DNA of 7,390 nucleotides from Actinomycetota bacterium (GCA_030837395.1 JAUPKO010000369.1:1-7390); one strand, 5' to 3'. Positions 1 through 6,197 are shown, counted from the stretch's first letter. Program-made: numbers and translations. Notes: generated from the sequence alone by a model not told the origin.

Positions 1-6
1 CGTGCC

Positions 7-22
7 CCGAGGGTACCCCCGG
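7..22. promoter_or_regulatory. Imperfect palindrome in the -35 region of the phosphatase promoter
   Basis: The sequence CCGaGGGTACCCcCGG pairs at 14 of 16 positions around a centre between bases 14 and 15. If transcription starts at 47, it spans about -40 to -25, where a repressor or activator could bind. GC-rich palindromes also arise by chance, so an operator role is inference. Confidence 0.25.
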
Positions 23-33
23 AATCGTTGACT

Positions 34-39
34 TACGCT
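34..39 (+). promoter_or_regulatory. -10 element (TACGCT) for a leaderless phosphatase transcript
   Basis: TACGCT fits the actinobacterial TAnnnT consensus, and its last T lies 8 nt before the ATG at 47, so transcription should begin at or next to the start codon. No Shine-Dalgarno is present before this ATG. The same spacing recurs at five other starts in the window, which raises confidence. No recognisable -35 lies at the normal distance. Confidence 0.6.
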
Positions 40-46
40 GAACGGC

Positions 47-559
47 ATGTCGTCGACTGACACGTTCACTGTGATGACCGTTTGCTTGGGCAACATCTGC
101 CGATCGCCCATGGCAGCGTCCGTGCTCCGGCACAAGGCCGCGGCAGCGGGGCTGACCGACCTCGTGGCGGTCGAATCCACCGGCACCGGCGGCTGGCATG
201 TGGGTGAGGGCGCCGACGCCAGGGCCCAAACCACGCTGCGGGCCAACGGCTACGACGCCAGCCACACGGCACGGCAATTCCGCCGCGACGAGGCCCGCCA
301 CGTGGACCTGCTCCTGGCCATGGACACGGCCAATCTGGAGTCCCTGCGCAGGGTGCTCGGGCCCGACCCCCGGGTACGCATGTTCCGCTCGTTCGACCCC
401 GCACTGGCGCGGCTGACGCCACCGGACCCCCGACTGGACGTACCCGACCCCTATTACGGCGGCAACGACGGCTTCCGACAAGTGCTGGCGATGGTGGAGC
501 GTGCCGCTGACGGCCTCGTGGCGCACCTGAGGGCAACTGTGCCGGACGCGGGCAACTGA
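47..559 (+). CDS. ptpA: Low-molecular-weight protein-tyrosine phosphatase, PtpA-like
   Basis: This is a 170-aa cytosolic phosphatase of the LMW-PTP family, which hydrolyses phosphotyrosine and related phosphoesters through a cysteinyl-phosphate intermediate. The CX5R P-loop is at residues 13-19 (C13-LGNIC-R19) followed by SPMA. The general-acid aspartate is D134 in DPYYGG. The segment GTGGWHVGEGAD near residues 46-57 and RSFDP near 114-118 closely resemble mycobacterial PtpA, and the length is close to that protein (about 163 aa). ATG 47 is chosen because it fits the leaderless promoter and gives the normal short N-terminus. There is no signal peptide. The next gene, a fructosamine-kinase homologue, starts 5 nt after the stop. 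In that context a likely substrate is ribulosamine 5-phosphate on glycated proteins, a reaction reported for LMW-PTPs, rather than only phosphotyrosine. The family call is firm; the substrate is inference. Confidence 0.95.
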   Translation: MSSTDTFTVMTVCLGNICRSPMAASVLRHKAAAAGLTDLVAVESTGTGGWHVGEGADARAQTTLRANGYDASHTARQFRRDEARHVDLLLAMDTANLESLRRVLGPDPRVRMFRSFDPALARLTPPDPRLDVPDPYYGGNDGFRQVLAMVERAADGLVAHLRATVPDAGN

Positions 560-564
560 GTCCC

Positions 565-1368
565 GTGGACGTGCCTGCGCGGCGCACCTGGCGCAAAACC
601 CGACCGGGTGCGCCGCCGGCCTACTACCGGATTGAGGCAGCCGGGCTGGACTGGTTGCGGGTGCCGGCCGGTCCGCCGGTGCCCGAAGTGCTGACAGTGG
701 CGGCGGACCGAATCGTGTTGCAGCGGGTGAGCACGCTGGCACCCACGGCCGCCGGCTGTGAGGACTTCGGCCGGCGGCTGGCGCTGCTGCATCAGCATCC
801 CGCCTCGTTCGGCTGTGCTCCGGCCGGGGTCCAACAGTCCAGTGGCTACATCGCCGATCTTCCCTTGCCCTTCGGGCGATGGGACGACTTCGGCACCTTC
901 TACGCCGAGGCACGGGTGGCACCGTACGTGCGTGTACTCGCCGACGGCGGCGGGCTGGGCGGGTCATCGGCGGCGACCTTCGAGGCCCTGATCGATGCCC
1001 TGTCCGACCCGTCCTCCGGAGTCAGCGGGCCGGGTGAACCCGCGAGCCGAATCCACGGCGACTTGTGGTCCGGAAACGTGCTGTGGGGCGCGGACCCGGA
1101 CAACGGACAGGTCACGGGTTGGTTGATCGACCCGGCGGCGCACGGTGGTCATCGCGAAACCGACCTGGCGATGTTGGCGCTGTTCGGTCTGCCCGGACTC
1201 GACCACGTGCTTGCCGGCTACGACCAAGTGGCCCCACTGGCGCCAGGCTGGCGCAGTCGCACTGCTCTGCACCAGGTGCATCCGTTGCTGGTGCACGCAG
1301 TGCTGTTCGGTGGGGGCTACCTGGCGCGCGCTCGCAGCGCAGCGGTTGCGGCCTTGCGGGCGGTGTGA
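565..1368 (+). CDS. Fructosamine/ribulosamine 3-kinase family protein
   Basis: This 267-aa protein has the aminoglycoside-phosphotransferase-like kinase fold of the FN3K family. These enzymes phosphorylate ketoamine adducts on proteins at the sugar C3, making them fall off spontaneously. Visible motifs are the N-lobe lysine K11 and E24 (YYRIEAAGLDWL), the WDDFGTFYAEARVAPY segment near 106-121, the catalytic loop HGDLWSGN (164-171; base D166, metal ligand N171) and the metal-binding DPAAHGGHRETD (189-200). GTG 565 is the only reasonable start. The N-lobe is short before K11, as I recall for mycobacterial homologues, so truncation is unlikely. It lies 5 nt after the phosphatase stop, with little Shine-Dalgarno, so translation is probably coupled. 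Bacterial members were reported to act mainly on ribulosamines and erythrulosamines rather than fructosamines, and the phosphatase neighbour fits that. The family call is strong, the exact substrate inferred. Confidence 0.92.
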   Translation: MDVPARRTWRKTRPGAPPAYYRIEAAGLDWLRVPAGPPVPEVLTVAADRIVLQRVSTLAPTAAGCEDFGRRLALLHQHPASFGCAPAGVQQSSGYIADLPLPFGRWDDFGTFYAEARVAPYVRVLADGGGLGGSSAATFEALIDALSDPSSGVSGPGEPASRIHGDLWSGNVLWGADPDNGQVTGWLIDPAAHGGHRETDLAMLALFGLPGLDHVLAGYDQVAPLAPGWRSRTALHQVHPLLVHAVLFGGGYLARARSAAVAALRAV

Positions 1369-1422
1369 GGCGTTCGGCCACACGGTGGCGTGGTGGTCGC
1401 GCCATCAACGTCGTTGGCTGGC

Positions 1423-1428
1423 TACCGT
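1423..1428 (+). promoter_or_regulatory. -10 element (TACCGT) for the CsbD-like gene
   Basis: TACCGT fits TAnnnT and ends 8 nt before ATG 1436, giving a predicted leaderless transcript. It lies in the 67-nt gap after the kinase gene. No ribosome-binding site precedes the ATG, and no good -35 is seen. Confidence 0.55.
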
Positions 1429-1435
1429 GGACGCC

Positions 1436-1645
1436 ATGATCGACACCGACCTCGTGGCTGCCGCCAAAGGGATGGCGATGGAGGCCGTCGGCACTGTGAT
1501 CCGCCACGACGACCTCGCCGACCGTGGCCGTGTTACGCAGTTCAAGGCCGTACGCCGGATGCAGGTGCGCAAGGCCAAGCGGAACTGGTCCGAACTCAGT
1601 TGGACGGACCGAGCCGGGGTCCTGGCTCGGCAGATTCGGCCGTGA
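1436..1645 (+). CDS. Small CsbD-like stress protein
   Basis: This is a 69-aa soluble, basic protein. Residues about 9-45 follow the CsbD pattern of short charged helices around glycines: AAAKG, then EAVGTV, then DDLADRGR, then KAVRR and KAK. CsbD proteins are abundant small stress proteins, sigma-B-controlled in Bacillus, with no established biochemical role. The frame is open further upstream to 1145, but that part lies inside the kinase gene in another frame. ATG 1436 is chosen because a -10 element sits 8 nt before it and the CsbD-like part begins there. The C-terminal third (NWSELSWTDRAGVLARQIRP) is not obviously CsbD. Its last 50 nt overlap the 3' end of the opposite-strand membrane protein gene, and a hairpin lies within that overlap. 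The gene is probably real; the family call is moderate. Confidence 0.62.
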   Translation: MIDTDLVAAAKGMAMEAVGTVIRHDDLADRGRVTQFKAVRRMQVRKAKRNWSELSWTDRAGVLARQIRP

Positions 1646-2417
1646 CCGGGTCGGGCTGATCGGCTGGCGTCCGGGCATCAAAGCGCTCGAGGCCGAAGAT
1701 GTGCTCGGACCACCACCGCCGAAGCGGTGCGGTTCGGGCATCGGCAGCCGCAGCCCGGGCCCGAGCCCTGATCATCTTGTTCGGGTGATCGTGGTACCGC
1801 AACGCCGCCCATGGCGAGCCGGGCCGGGCTAATCGCAGTGAGCCCCACCAACCAAACACCGGATTGAGCACCGCCAACGCCGCGAGAAACAGCCGGCCTT
1901 TGAGCACCGTGACGGCGGTGGGCAGGATCCAGAAGGCAACGAACAGGGCGGGCATCACGGCTCGCAGGTGTGGGTCGGCGCGATCTGGCCCGGGCGGGTT
2001 GTCGGGTGCGGCGACTATCAAGGCCGCAGCCATGACTGTCATAGCGACGGTGATGGCGTCCACCGAGAGTGAACCCTCTGGTTTCCAGTAGACATCGTCG
2101 AGGTGCAGGATCAGCGCGAACTCGTCGAGCACTAGTGCCGCGCCGAGGCCGAACAGCACCGCTCCGACACCGTGCCACAGGCTCACCCGCGCGGCCGCCA
2201 TGAGCAGCACGCCGCCGATCAGCAGGGCGATCACACCGGGGACCACGTGGTGGATGTGCAGGTCCCCGGAGGTCACATTCTTGACCGGGCCCTTGCCTGC
2301 TCGGATCGACCGGGTGATGGTGCGAGTGACCATGAACGTCACGACGAAGGCGGTGAGAGCCAGGAATAGTGACAGCCGTCCGGACACGACGATCTCGCGG
2401 CGGAAGAACTCGAGCAT
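1596..2417 (-). CDS. Uncharacterised actinobacterial integral membrane protein (HIHH/DEF/HLDD motifs)
   Basis: This 273-aa protein has five or six predicted membrane helices: about 16-36, 58-76, 82-104, 116-136 and a long hydrophobic stretch at 153-195 that may be two. There is no cleavable signal peptide. It resembles a family of unnamed actinobacterial membrane proteins that share DLHIHHVVPG (here 52-60; H54, H56, H57), LDEFAL (97-102) and HLDDVYW (105-111). These His, Asp and Glu residues at helix ends could bind a metal, but no function is known. The C-terminus from about 205 is polar, first basic (NKMIRARARA) and then Pro/Glu-rich and probably disordered. ATG 2417 is supported by GAGGTGA 4 nt upstream. 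The gene lies 114 nt downstream of brkB on the same strand and may be cotranscribed with it. Its 3' end overlaps the CsbD-like gene by 50 nt. Confidence 0.85.
   Translation of the reverse strand: MLEFFRREIVVSGRLSLFLALTAFVVTFMVTRTITRSIRAGKGPVKNVTSGDLHIHHVVPGVIALLIGGVLLMAAARVSLWHGVGAVLFGLGAALVLDEFALILHLDDVYWKPEGSLSVDAITVAMTVMAAALIVAAPDNPPGPDRADPHLRAVMPALFVAFWILPTAVTVLKGRLFLAALAVLNPVFGWWGSLRLARPGSPWAALRYHDHPNKMIRARARAAAADARTAPLRRWWSEHIFGLERFDARTPADQPDPVTAESAEPGPRLGPSN
1609..1630. terminator. Hairpin in the convergent overlap, candidate bidirectional terminator
   Basis: CCGAGCC (1609-1615) and GGCTCGG (1624-1630) are perfect 7-bp arms around an 8-nt loop, and a G-T wobble and a G-C pair can extend the stem inward. 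It lies inside the 50-nt overlap between the two convergent genes, where transcripts from both sides must stop. There is no T-run on either strand, so it would be a GC-only type hairpin. It is also coding on both strands. The structure is visible; the terminator role is inferred. Confidence 0.4.
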
Positions 2418-2421
2418 GTGC

Positions 2422-2428
2422 TCACCTC
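2422..2428 (-). promoter_or_regulatory. Shine-Dalgarno for the HIHH membrane protein
   Basis: On the minus strand GAGGTGA stands 4 nt before ATG 2417. This gene uses a ribosome-binding site, unlike most others here, which fits translation from a longer transcript reading through from brkB. No convincing -10 was found in the 114-nt gap (2418-2531). Confidence 0.65.
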
Positions 2429-2531
2429 ATCCCGTTGCACTGACCGGCACTGGCTCGTTGACTCCAGTCTGCCCCGGCCCCGTGCGCAATGAACACGCGG
2501 TCGGTAGACCTAACGGCCATGTCGTGGGAAC

Positions 2532-3479
2532 TCATGGATCGGCGCGTCCGGGTACCACCGCTGAATCGACAGGAGGCCCCACTGCGGCGGCGGGCGCCCC
2601 CACGGTCGTCGGCGATCCGCCGTCGAAATTCGGACCGGCGTCGACGCCTCGCAAGGCGGCATTGAGCGCCGCACCCAGGAACGCCGACAGCGAGATGGCG
2701 AAGGCGTAGAGCATCACGGCGATCGGCGTCGCCAGCACCCCGTAGATGGACGCATCGGAATACAGGCGTCGCAGGTAGTACGACAGGAACACCGCGCCGG
2801 CCCACCAGCCCGCCACCATCAACAAGGCGCCCGGCAGCGAGGTGATGATCGCCGGCCGATCTGTGAGCGAGAGATGCAACACCGCTGTCAACACGGCCAG
2901 CCCCAACGCACCAGCAAGCAGCACAGACGCCGTAGTCACCAACCAGACGGGCAGTCCGATCCAGTCCCCCACCCGAGTCGGGCCGAACGACAGCACCGGC
3001 ACGGCAACCGCCAGAATCACCGCCACCGCCACCAACACCGCCACGGAAATGAGCCGAATGCGCACGTAGCCCCGTTGCCGGAACTGCCCGTTGACGATCA
3101 TGTTGGTCTCGACGAACGTCTGGATACTGCGGGAACCGGCCCACAGCGCCACCACGAAACTCGCCAACGACAACCCCGCCTCACCGGTCGTGAAAACTTC
3201 AGTGACCAGCGGTTCAACGTAGTCGGTGACGACTTCCGAAGTGAGGTACTGCGCAGCGAGCGCCAAGATGTCGGCCTGCAACTGGGCGACCGCGGTGGTA
3301 GGCAACATCCTGTCCACCAGGCCCACCACGCTGACGCCGCCGAGCAACAAGAACGGCAGCGAGAACACCAACCAGAAGGCGCCTTCCGCGCTCAGCCCCA
3401 GCAGCCTGCGGTACACCAGGATCCGCCAGTACCGGGCGCCGAAGGCGACCGCGGGGTGGTCGAGCCGCCGCCTCCGCAC
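2532..3479 (-). CDS. YihY/BrkB family inner-membrane protein
   Basis: This is a 315-aa polytopic membrane protein. From the GTG at 3479 it has a short basic N-terminus (RRRRLDHP), then about six helices near 32-55, 103-121, 145-165, 178-203, 215-236 and 244-275. The last helix pair has the family's typical YG..(x)..A.mLY.....S.FLGAALNAAL pattern (IYGVLATPIAVMLYAF, then LSAFLGAALNAAL). The C-terminal 40 residues are Gly/Pro/Ala-rich and likely disordered. Family members are often labelled BrkB or ribonuclease BN, but the RNase label is a known misannotation and the real function is unknown. The frame is open to a GTG at 3512. The start at 3479 is preferred because TACCGT ends 7 nt upstream, and the longer form would run into the aidB coding sequence. 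It is divergent from aidB, sharing its -10. Confidence 0.88.
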   Translation of the reverse strand: MRRRRLDHPAVAFGARYWRILVYRRLLGLSAEGAFWLVFSLPFLLLGGVSVVGLVDRMLPTTAVAQLQADILALAAQYLTSEVVTDYVEPLVTEVFTTGEAGLSLASFVVALWAGSRSIQTFVETNMIVNGQFRQRGYVRIRLISVAVLVAVAVILAVAVPVLSFGPTRVGDWIGLPVWLVTTASVLLAGALGLAVLTAVLHLSLTDRPAIITSLPGALLMVAGWWAGAVFLSYYLRRLYSDASIYGVLATPIAVMLYAFAISLSAFLGAALNAALRGVDAGPNFDGGSPTTVGAPAAAVGPPVDSAVVPGRADP

Positions 3480-3484
3480 GGGCC

Positions 3485-3491
3485 TACGGTA
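3485..3491. promoter_or_regulatory. Symmetric shared -10 (TACGGTA) of the divergent brkB and aidB promoters
   Basis: On the + strand TACGGT (3485-3490) ends 7 nt before the aidB ATG at 3497. On the - strand TACCGT (3491-3486) ends 7 nt before the brkB GTG at 3479. Both match TAnnnT, and both transcripts would be leaderless, with start points 18 bp apart. RNA polymerase could use this element in only one direction at a time, so the two genes may compete. Predicted from sequence only. Confidence 0.6.
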
Positions 3492-3496
3492 GCGCC

Positions 3497-5146
3497 ATGA
3501 CGACCACCGCACCGGGCCACGACGACTACTTCGGACCGCTGGCAGCGACCCACGAGGTGATCAACCAGCCGCAACCCCTCCCGGACTTCGACGCTGTGGC
3601 CAGCGACGCCGCCTTGGTCGATGGCCTGCACGCCTTCGGCGCCGACCCCACCAGTGTCTCGGACATCGGGCGAGCCGCCGGGGCGGCCGAAGCGTGGCAC
3701 ACCGGCTACCTCGCCGACACCTACACACCTGTGCTGCACACCCACGACCGCTATGGCCGACGTATCGACGAGGTGGAGTTTCATCCGGCCTGGCACGAGT
3801 TGATGGCCACTGCCGTGGGGCACGGACTGCACGCCGCCCCATGGGTGTCCGCAGCGCCGGCCCCGCATGTGACCAGGGCGGCCGGCTTCATGGCCTGGTA
3901 CCAAGTCGAGGCCGGGCACGGCTGTCCGATCTCGATGACTTACGCAGCGGTGCCGGCCCTGCAGGTCGACCCGGCCCTGGCCGCCCGCTACGTGCCGGGC
4001 CTGGCCAGCACGACCTACGACTTCGGGCTCCGTCCGCCAGCGGAAAAGCATGGCTTGATCGCCGGGATGGCCATGACCGAGAAGCAAGGCGGTTCCGACG
4101 TCCGGGCCAACACCACCAGGGCATACGCCGAGGGCGAAGCGTTCCGGCTGGTCGGCCACAAGTTCTTCTGCTCGGCGCCGATGTCGGACATCTTCCTCGT
4201 GTTGGCCCACGACGGCGATGCGGGTCTGAGTTGCTTCGTGGTGCCGCGGGTCCTGCCTGACGGCACCCGTAACCCGTTCCACATCGCGCGACTAAAGAAC
4301 AAGCTCGGCAACCGTTCGAACGCCTCGAGCGAGATCGAGTTTCCGGGCACCTATGCCGAGCGCCTCGGTGAACCCGGACGAGGTGTGCGAACCATAGTCG
4401 AGATGGTGTCGGCCACCCGGCTGGACTGCGTGCTGGGCTCGGCCGCCCTGATGCGCCGGGCCTTGACCGAGGCAGGCTGGCATGCCGCGAACCGCTCGGC
4501 CTTCGGGCGCACGTTGATCGATCAGCCGCTGATGCGCACGGTGCTCACAGATCTCGCGCTTGAGGTGGAGGCGGCCCAGTGGCTGGGGTTGCGGTTGGCC
4601 GCCGCGGTGGACCGCGGCGAACACGCCCTGCGCCGCATCGGCCTACCCATGAGCAAGTACTACGTCTGCAAGCGGGCGCCCGGGCAGATCTTCGAGGCGA
4701 TGGAGGCCCTGGGCGGGTCCGGCTACGTCGAGGATTCCGGACTGCCGCGGCTGTATCGGGAGGCTCCGGTGAACTCGATCTGGGAGGGATCGGGCAGCAT
4801 CAACGCGTTGGACCTGTTGCGCGCACTGGCCCGCTCACCGGAGTCCTTGGAGGCCTGGCTGGCGGAGGTCGCCCTGGTGCGCGGCGTCGACCCGGGCACC
4901 GACTCGGCGATCGTCGGCGTGCTGGATGCGCTCAGCTCGCCGCCAGCCGAACTCGAGGGCCAGGCACGCTGGCTCGCCGAACAGATGGCCCTGCTGTTGG
5001 CCGCCTCGCAACTGGTGCAACATGCCCCTGACGGCGTGGCCGAGGCATTCATCATCCGCAGGTTCGCCCGGAGCTCGGGCACGATCGGCGCCACCCGGGC
5101 GGGAGCCGACACCGCCGTGCTCGATCGTGCGCTGACGGTGCGCTGA
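3497..5146 (+). CDS. aidB: AidB-type acyl-CoA dehydrogenase family flavoprotein
   Basis: This 549-aa protein aligns along its length with E. coli AidB (541 aa), the FAD-binding member of the adaptive response to DNA alkylation. Matching segments recalled from AidB are VINQPQPL near 21, FHPAWHELM near 94, the FAD/active-site MTEKQGGSD (193-201), GHKFFCSAPMSD near 217, the LKNKLGNRSNAS region (from about 266), LMRRAL near 317, CKRAP near 391 and NSIWEGSG with the catalytic-position glutamate E430. AidB homologues have weak acyl-CoA dehydrogenase activity, and the E. coli protein binds DNA through its C-terminal domain. Here residues 447-549 carry 13 acidic against 8 basic residues, so DNA binding is uncertain. 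ATG 3497 is predicted to be the transcription start point itself. The gene is divergent from brkB and ends 8 nt before the zapE stop. No Ada-like regulator is in the window. Confidence 0.93.
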   Translation: MTTTAPGHDDYFGPLAATHEVINQPQPLPDFDAVASDAALVDGLHAFGADPTSVSDIGRAAGAAEAWHTGYLADTYTPVLHTHDRYGRRIDEVEFHPAWHELMATAVGHGLHAAPWVSAAPAPHVTRAAGFMAWYQVEAGHGCPISMTYAAVPALQVDPALAARYVPGLASTTYDFGLRPPAEKHGLIAGMAMTEKQGGSDVRANTTRAYAEGEAFRLVGHKFFCSAPMSDIFLVLAHDGDAGLSCFVVPRVLPDGTRNPFHIARLKNKLGNRSNASSEIEFPGTYAERLGEPGRGVRTIVEMVSATRLDCVLGSAALMRRALTEAGWHAANRSAFGRTLIDQPLMRTVLTDLALEVEAAQWLGLRLAAAVDRGEHALRRIGLPMSKYYVCKRAPGQIFEAMEALGGSGYVEDSGLPRLYREAPVNSIWEGSGSINALDLLRALARSPESLEAWLAEVALVRGVDPGTDSAIVGVLDALSSPPAELEGQARWLAEQMALLLAASQLVQHAPDGVAEAFIIRRFARSSGTIGATRAGADTAVLDRALTVR

Positions 5147-5168
5147 GGCCCGGCCTACTGCTGCACCG
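5136..5168. terminator. Nested dyad symmetry between convergent aidB and zapE
   Basis: Outer arms CGGTGC (5136-5141) and GCACCG (5163-5168) enclose inner arms AGGCC (5146-5150) and GGCCT (5152-5156), and both pairs centre at about 5151-5152, midway between the two stop codons. The RNA could fold as a 6-bp stem, an internal loop and a 4-bp stem with a 3-nt loop. There is no T-run, so the role as a two-way terminator is inferred from structure and position. Confidence 0.4.
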
Positions 5169-6162
5169 CCAGCGCCCCCAACCGGGACAAGCACCGGTAA
5201 TAGTTCTTGCGGTAGCCGCCTGTGAGCATGTCCGGCGGGAAGATCTCCGTGAGCGCGTGCCCCGAACCCGCCACAGCCACCTGGCGGTCGTAGAGCCGAT
5301 CCACCAACACCACCAGGCGCAGAGCGTCGGCCTGGTCACGCAGCGCATGCACCTGGCGCAGGCACAACAGCGACAACCCTTTGACCAGCGCGCCGTACTT
5401 GGACGGGTGCACGCGTCGCAGATGCGCCAGCAGGGCGTCGAAGTCGTCAACGGCAGAATCTGGTGTGGTGGCGGCGAGGTCAATCAGATCGGCGTCGTCG
5501 AATACTTCGGCCGCACGCACCCGACCACGGTGGCGATAGTCCTGACCATCGATCCGCAGCACCTCGAAGTGGGCCGACAGGCCTTGAATCTCCCGAAGGA
5601 AGTCGTCGGCGGCGAAGCGGCCCTCACCCAGGCGGTCCGGCAGGGTGTTGCTGGTGGCGGCCAACCGGACGCCGTTGTCGACGAGTTGGCCCAGAAACGT
5701 CGACATCAGCACGGTGTCGCCGGGATCATCGAGTTCGAACTCGTCGATGCACACCAGGCGATGACCGGCGAAGGCCGCCACTGCGGGTGCGAACCCGAGC
5801 ACCCCCACGAGGTTCGTGAACTCGACGAAGGTGCCGAATGCTTTGGGGCCGGGGTGGTCGTGCCACAGCGCCGCCAGCAGGTGGGTCTTGCCCACTCCGA
5901 AGCCGCCGTCGAGGTACACCCCGGGGCGCAGTTCGGGCGGTTCGCTGCGTCGGCGCAACCAGCGCAACCCTCCGGCGGTTGGAGCCGGGGGCACGGCGAA
6001 CGCTCGCAAGGCCGCGACCGCGGCGCCCTGGGTGGGCTCGCCCGGATCCGCGAGGTAGGAGTCGAAACTCACTCGGGCGAACTGCGGCGGCGGCACCAGC
6101 GAGGCCAACAACTCACCATCGGTCAGGACGGGAAGACGGCTGGTCAGACTCGTGACTCCCAC
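5155..6162 (-). CDS. zapE: Cell division protein ZapE / AFG1-like ATPase
   Basis: This is a 335-aa P-loop ATPase of the ZapE/AFG1 family. E. coli ZapE associates with the division septum and affects the FtsZ ring; mitochondrial AFG1 aids protein quality control. The role in actinobacteria is not established. From GTG 6162 the visible motifs are Walker A GGFGVGKT (86-93), Walker B LVCIDEFEL (D140, E141), the sensor-1-like LAATSN (ending at N162), LPDRLGEGRF, FLREIQGL and the family's C-terminal block from LVDRLYDRQV to YRKNYYRCLSRLGAL. It is cytosolic, with no signal peptide or membrane helix, and has the usual family length. The frame is open to 6186, but GTG 6162 is preferred because TAGGGT ends 8 nt before it. 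It is convergent with aidB and divergent from the reductase gene, the latter pairing as in M. tuberculosis Rv2670c-Rv2671 (from memory). Confidence 0.92.
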   Translation of the reverse strand: MGVTSLTSRLPVLTDGELLASLVPPPQFARVSFDSYLADPGEPTQGAAVAALRAFAVPPAPTAGGLRWLRRRSEPPELRPGVYLDGGFGVGKTHLLAALWHDHPGPKAFGTFVEFTNLVGVLGFAPAVAAFAGHRLVCIDEFELDDPGDTVLMSTFLGQLVDNGVRLAATSNTLPDRLGEGRFAADDFLREIQGLSAHFEVLRIDGQDYRHRGRVRAAEVFDDADLIDLAATTPDSAVDDFDALLAHLRRVHPSKYGALVKGLSLLCLRQVHALRDQADALRLVVLVDRLYDRQVAVAGSGHALTEIFPPDMLTGGYRKNYYRCLSRLGALAVQQ

Positions 6163-6169
6163 GGCCGCC

Positions 6170-6175
6170 ACCCTA
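6170..6175 (-). promoter_or_regulatory. -10 element (TAGGGT, minus strand) for zapE
   Basis: Read on the minus strand, TAGGGT fits TAnnnT and ends 8 nt before the GTG at 6162, predicting a leaderless zapE message. No Shine-Dalgarno lies in the usual place. Confidence 0.55.
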
Positions 6176-6180
6176 GGACA

Positions 6181-6194
6181 CCGCACAGGTGCGG
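6181..6194. promoter_or_regulatory. Perfect inverted repeat between the zapE and reductase promoters, candidate operator
   Basis: CCGCAC-AG-GTGCGG is a perfect 6-bp inverted repeat with a 2-bp centre. It lies 5 bp from the zapE -10 and 3 bp from the reductase -10, within or next to the -35/spacer region of both. A dimeric regulator bound here could control both genes. Part of it also lies in the longest open frames of both genes, which supports the later starts. Confidence 0.4.
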
Positions 6195-6197
6195 GGC

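Noticed and set aside
28..33. TTGACT directly before the phosphatase -10, looking like a -35
   Set aside because: It abuts the -10 hexamer with no spacer, whereas a -35 should lie about 17 bp away. Probably chance.
1237..1246. Perfect 10-bp palindrome CTGGCGCCAG
   Set aside because: It lies deep inside the kinase coding region with no promoter nearby. Such GC palindromes are common in this composition.
1378..1393. CCACAC/GCGTGG stem 10 nt after the kinase stop as a terminator
   Set aside because: The 6-bp stem has an internal mismatch and no T-run, and the sequence around it is rich in GTGG, so a chance match is likely.
3001..3050. ACCGCCA-like short repeats
   Set aside because: They encode an alternating Val/Ala membrane helix of the BrkB protein on the minus strand, so they reflect codon use and not a regulatory or CRISPR repeat.
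2422..3144. Long open frame on the minus strand overlapping brkB (240 aa)
   Set aside because: It is a shadow in another frame of a gene with clear membrane helices and family motifs. Its translation is Gly/Arg/Ala-rich without domains.
3480..3512. Longer BrkB start at GTG 3512
   Set aside because: It would overlap the first codons of aidB and include the shared -10 as coding sequence. The added residues are not like the family N-terminus.
3392..4282. Minus-strand open frame of 296 aa opposite aidB
   Set aside because: It overlaps the strongly conserved N-terminal half of AidB and has no recognisable motifs.
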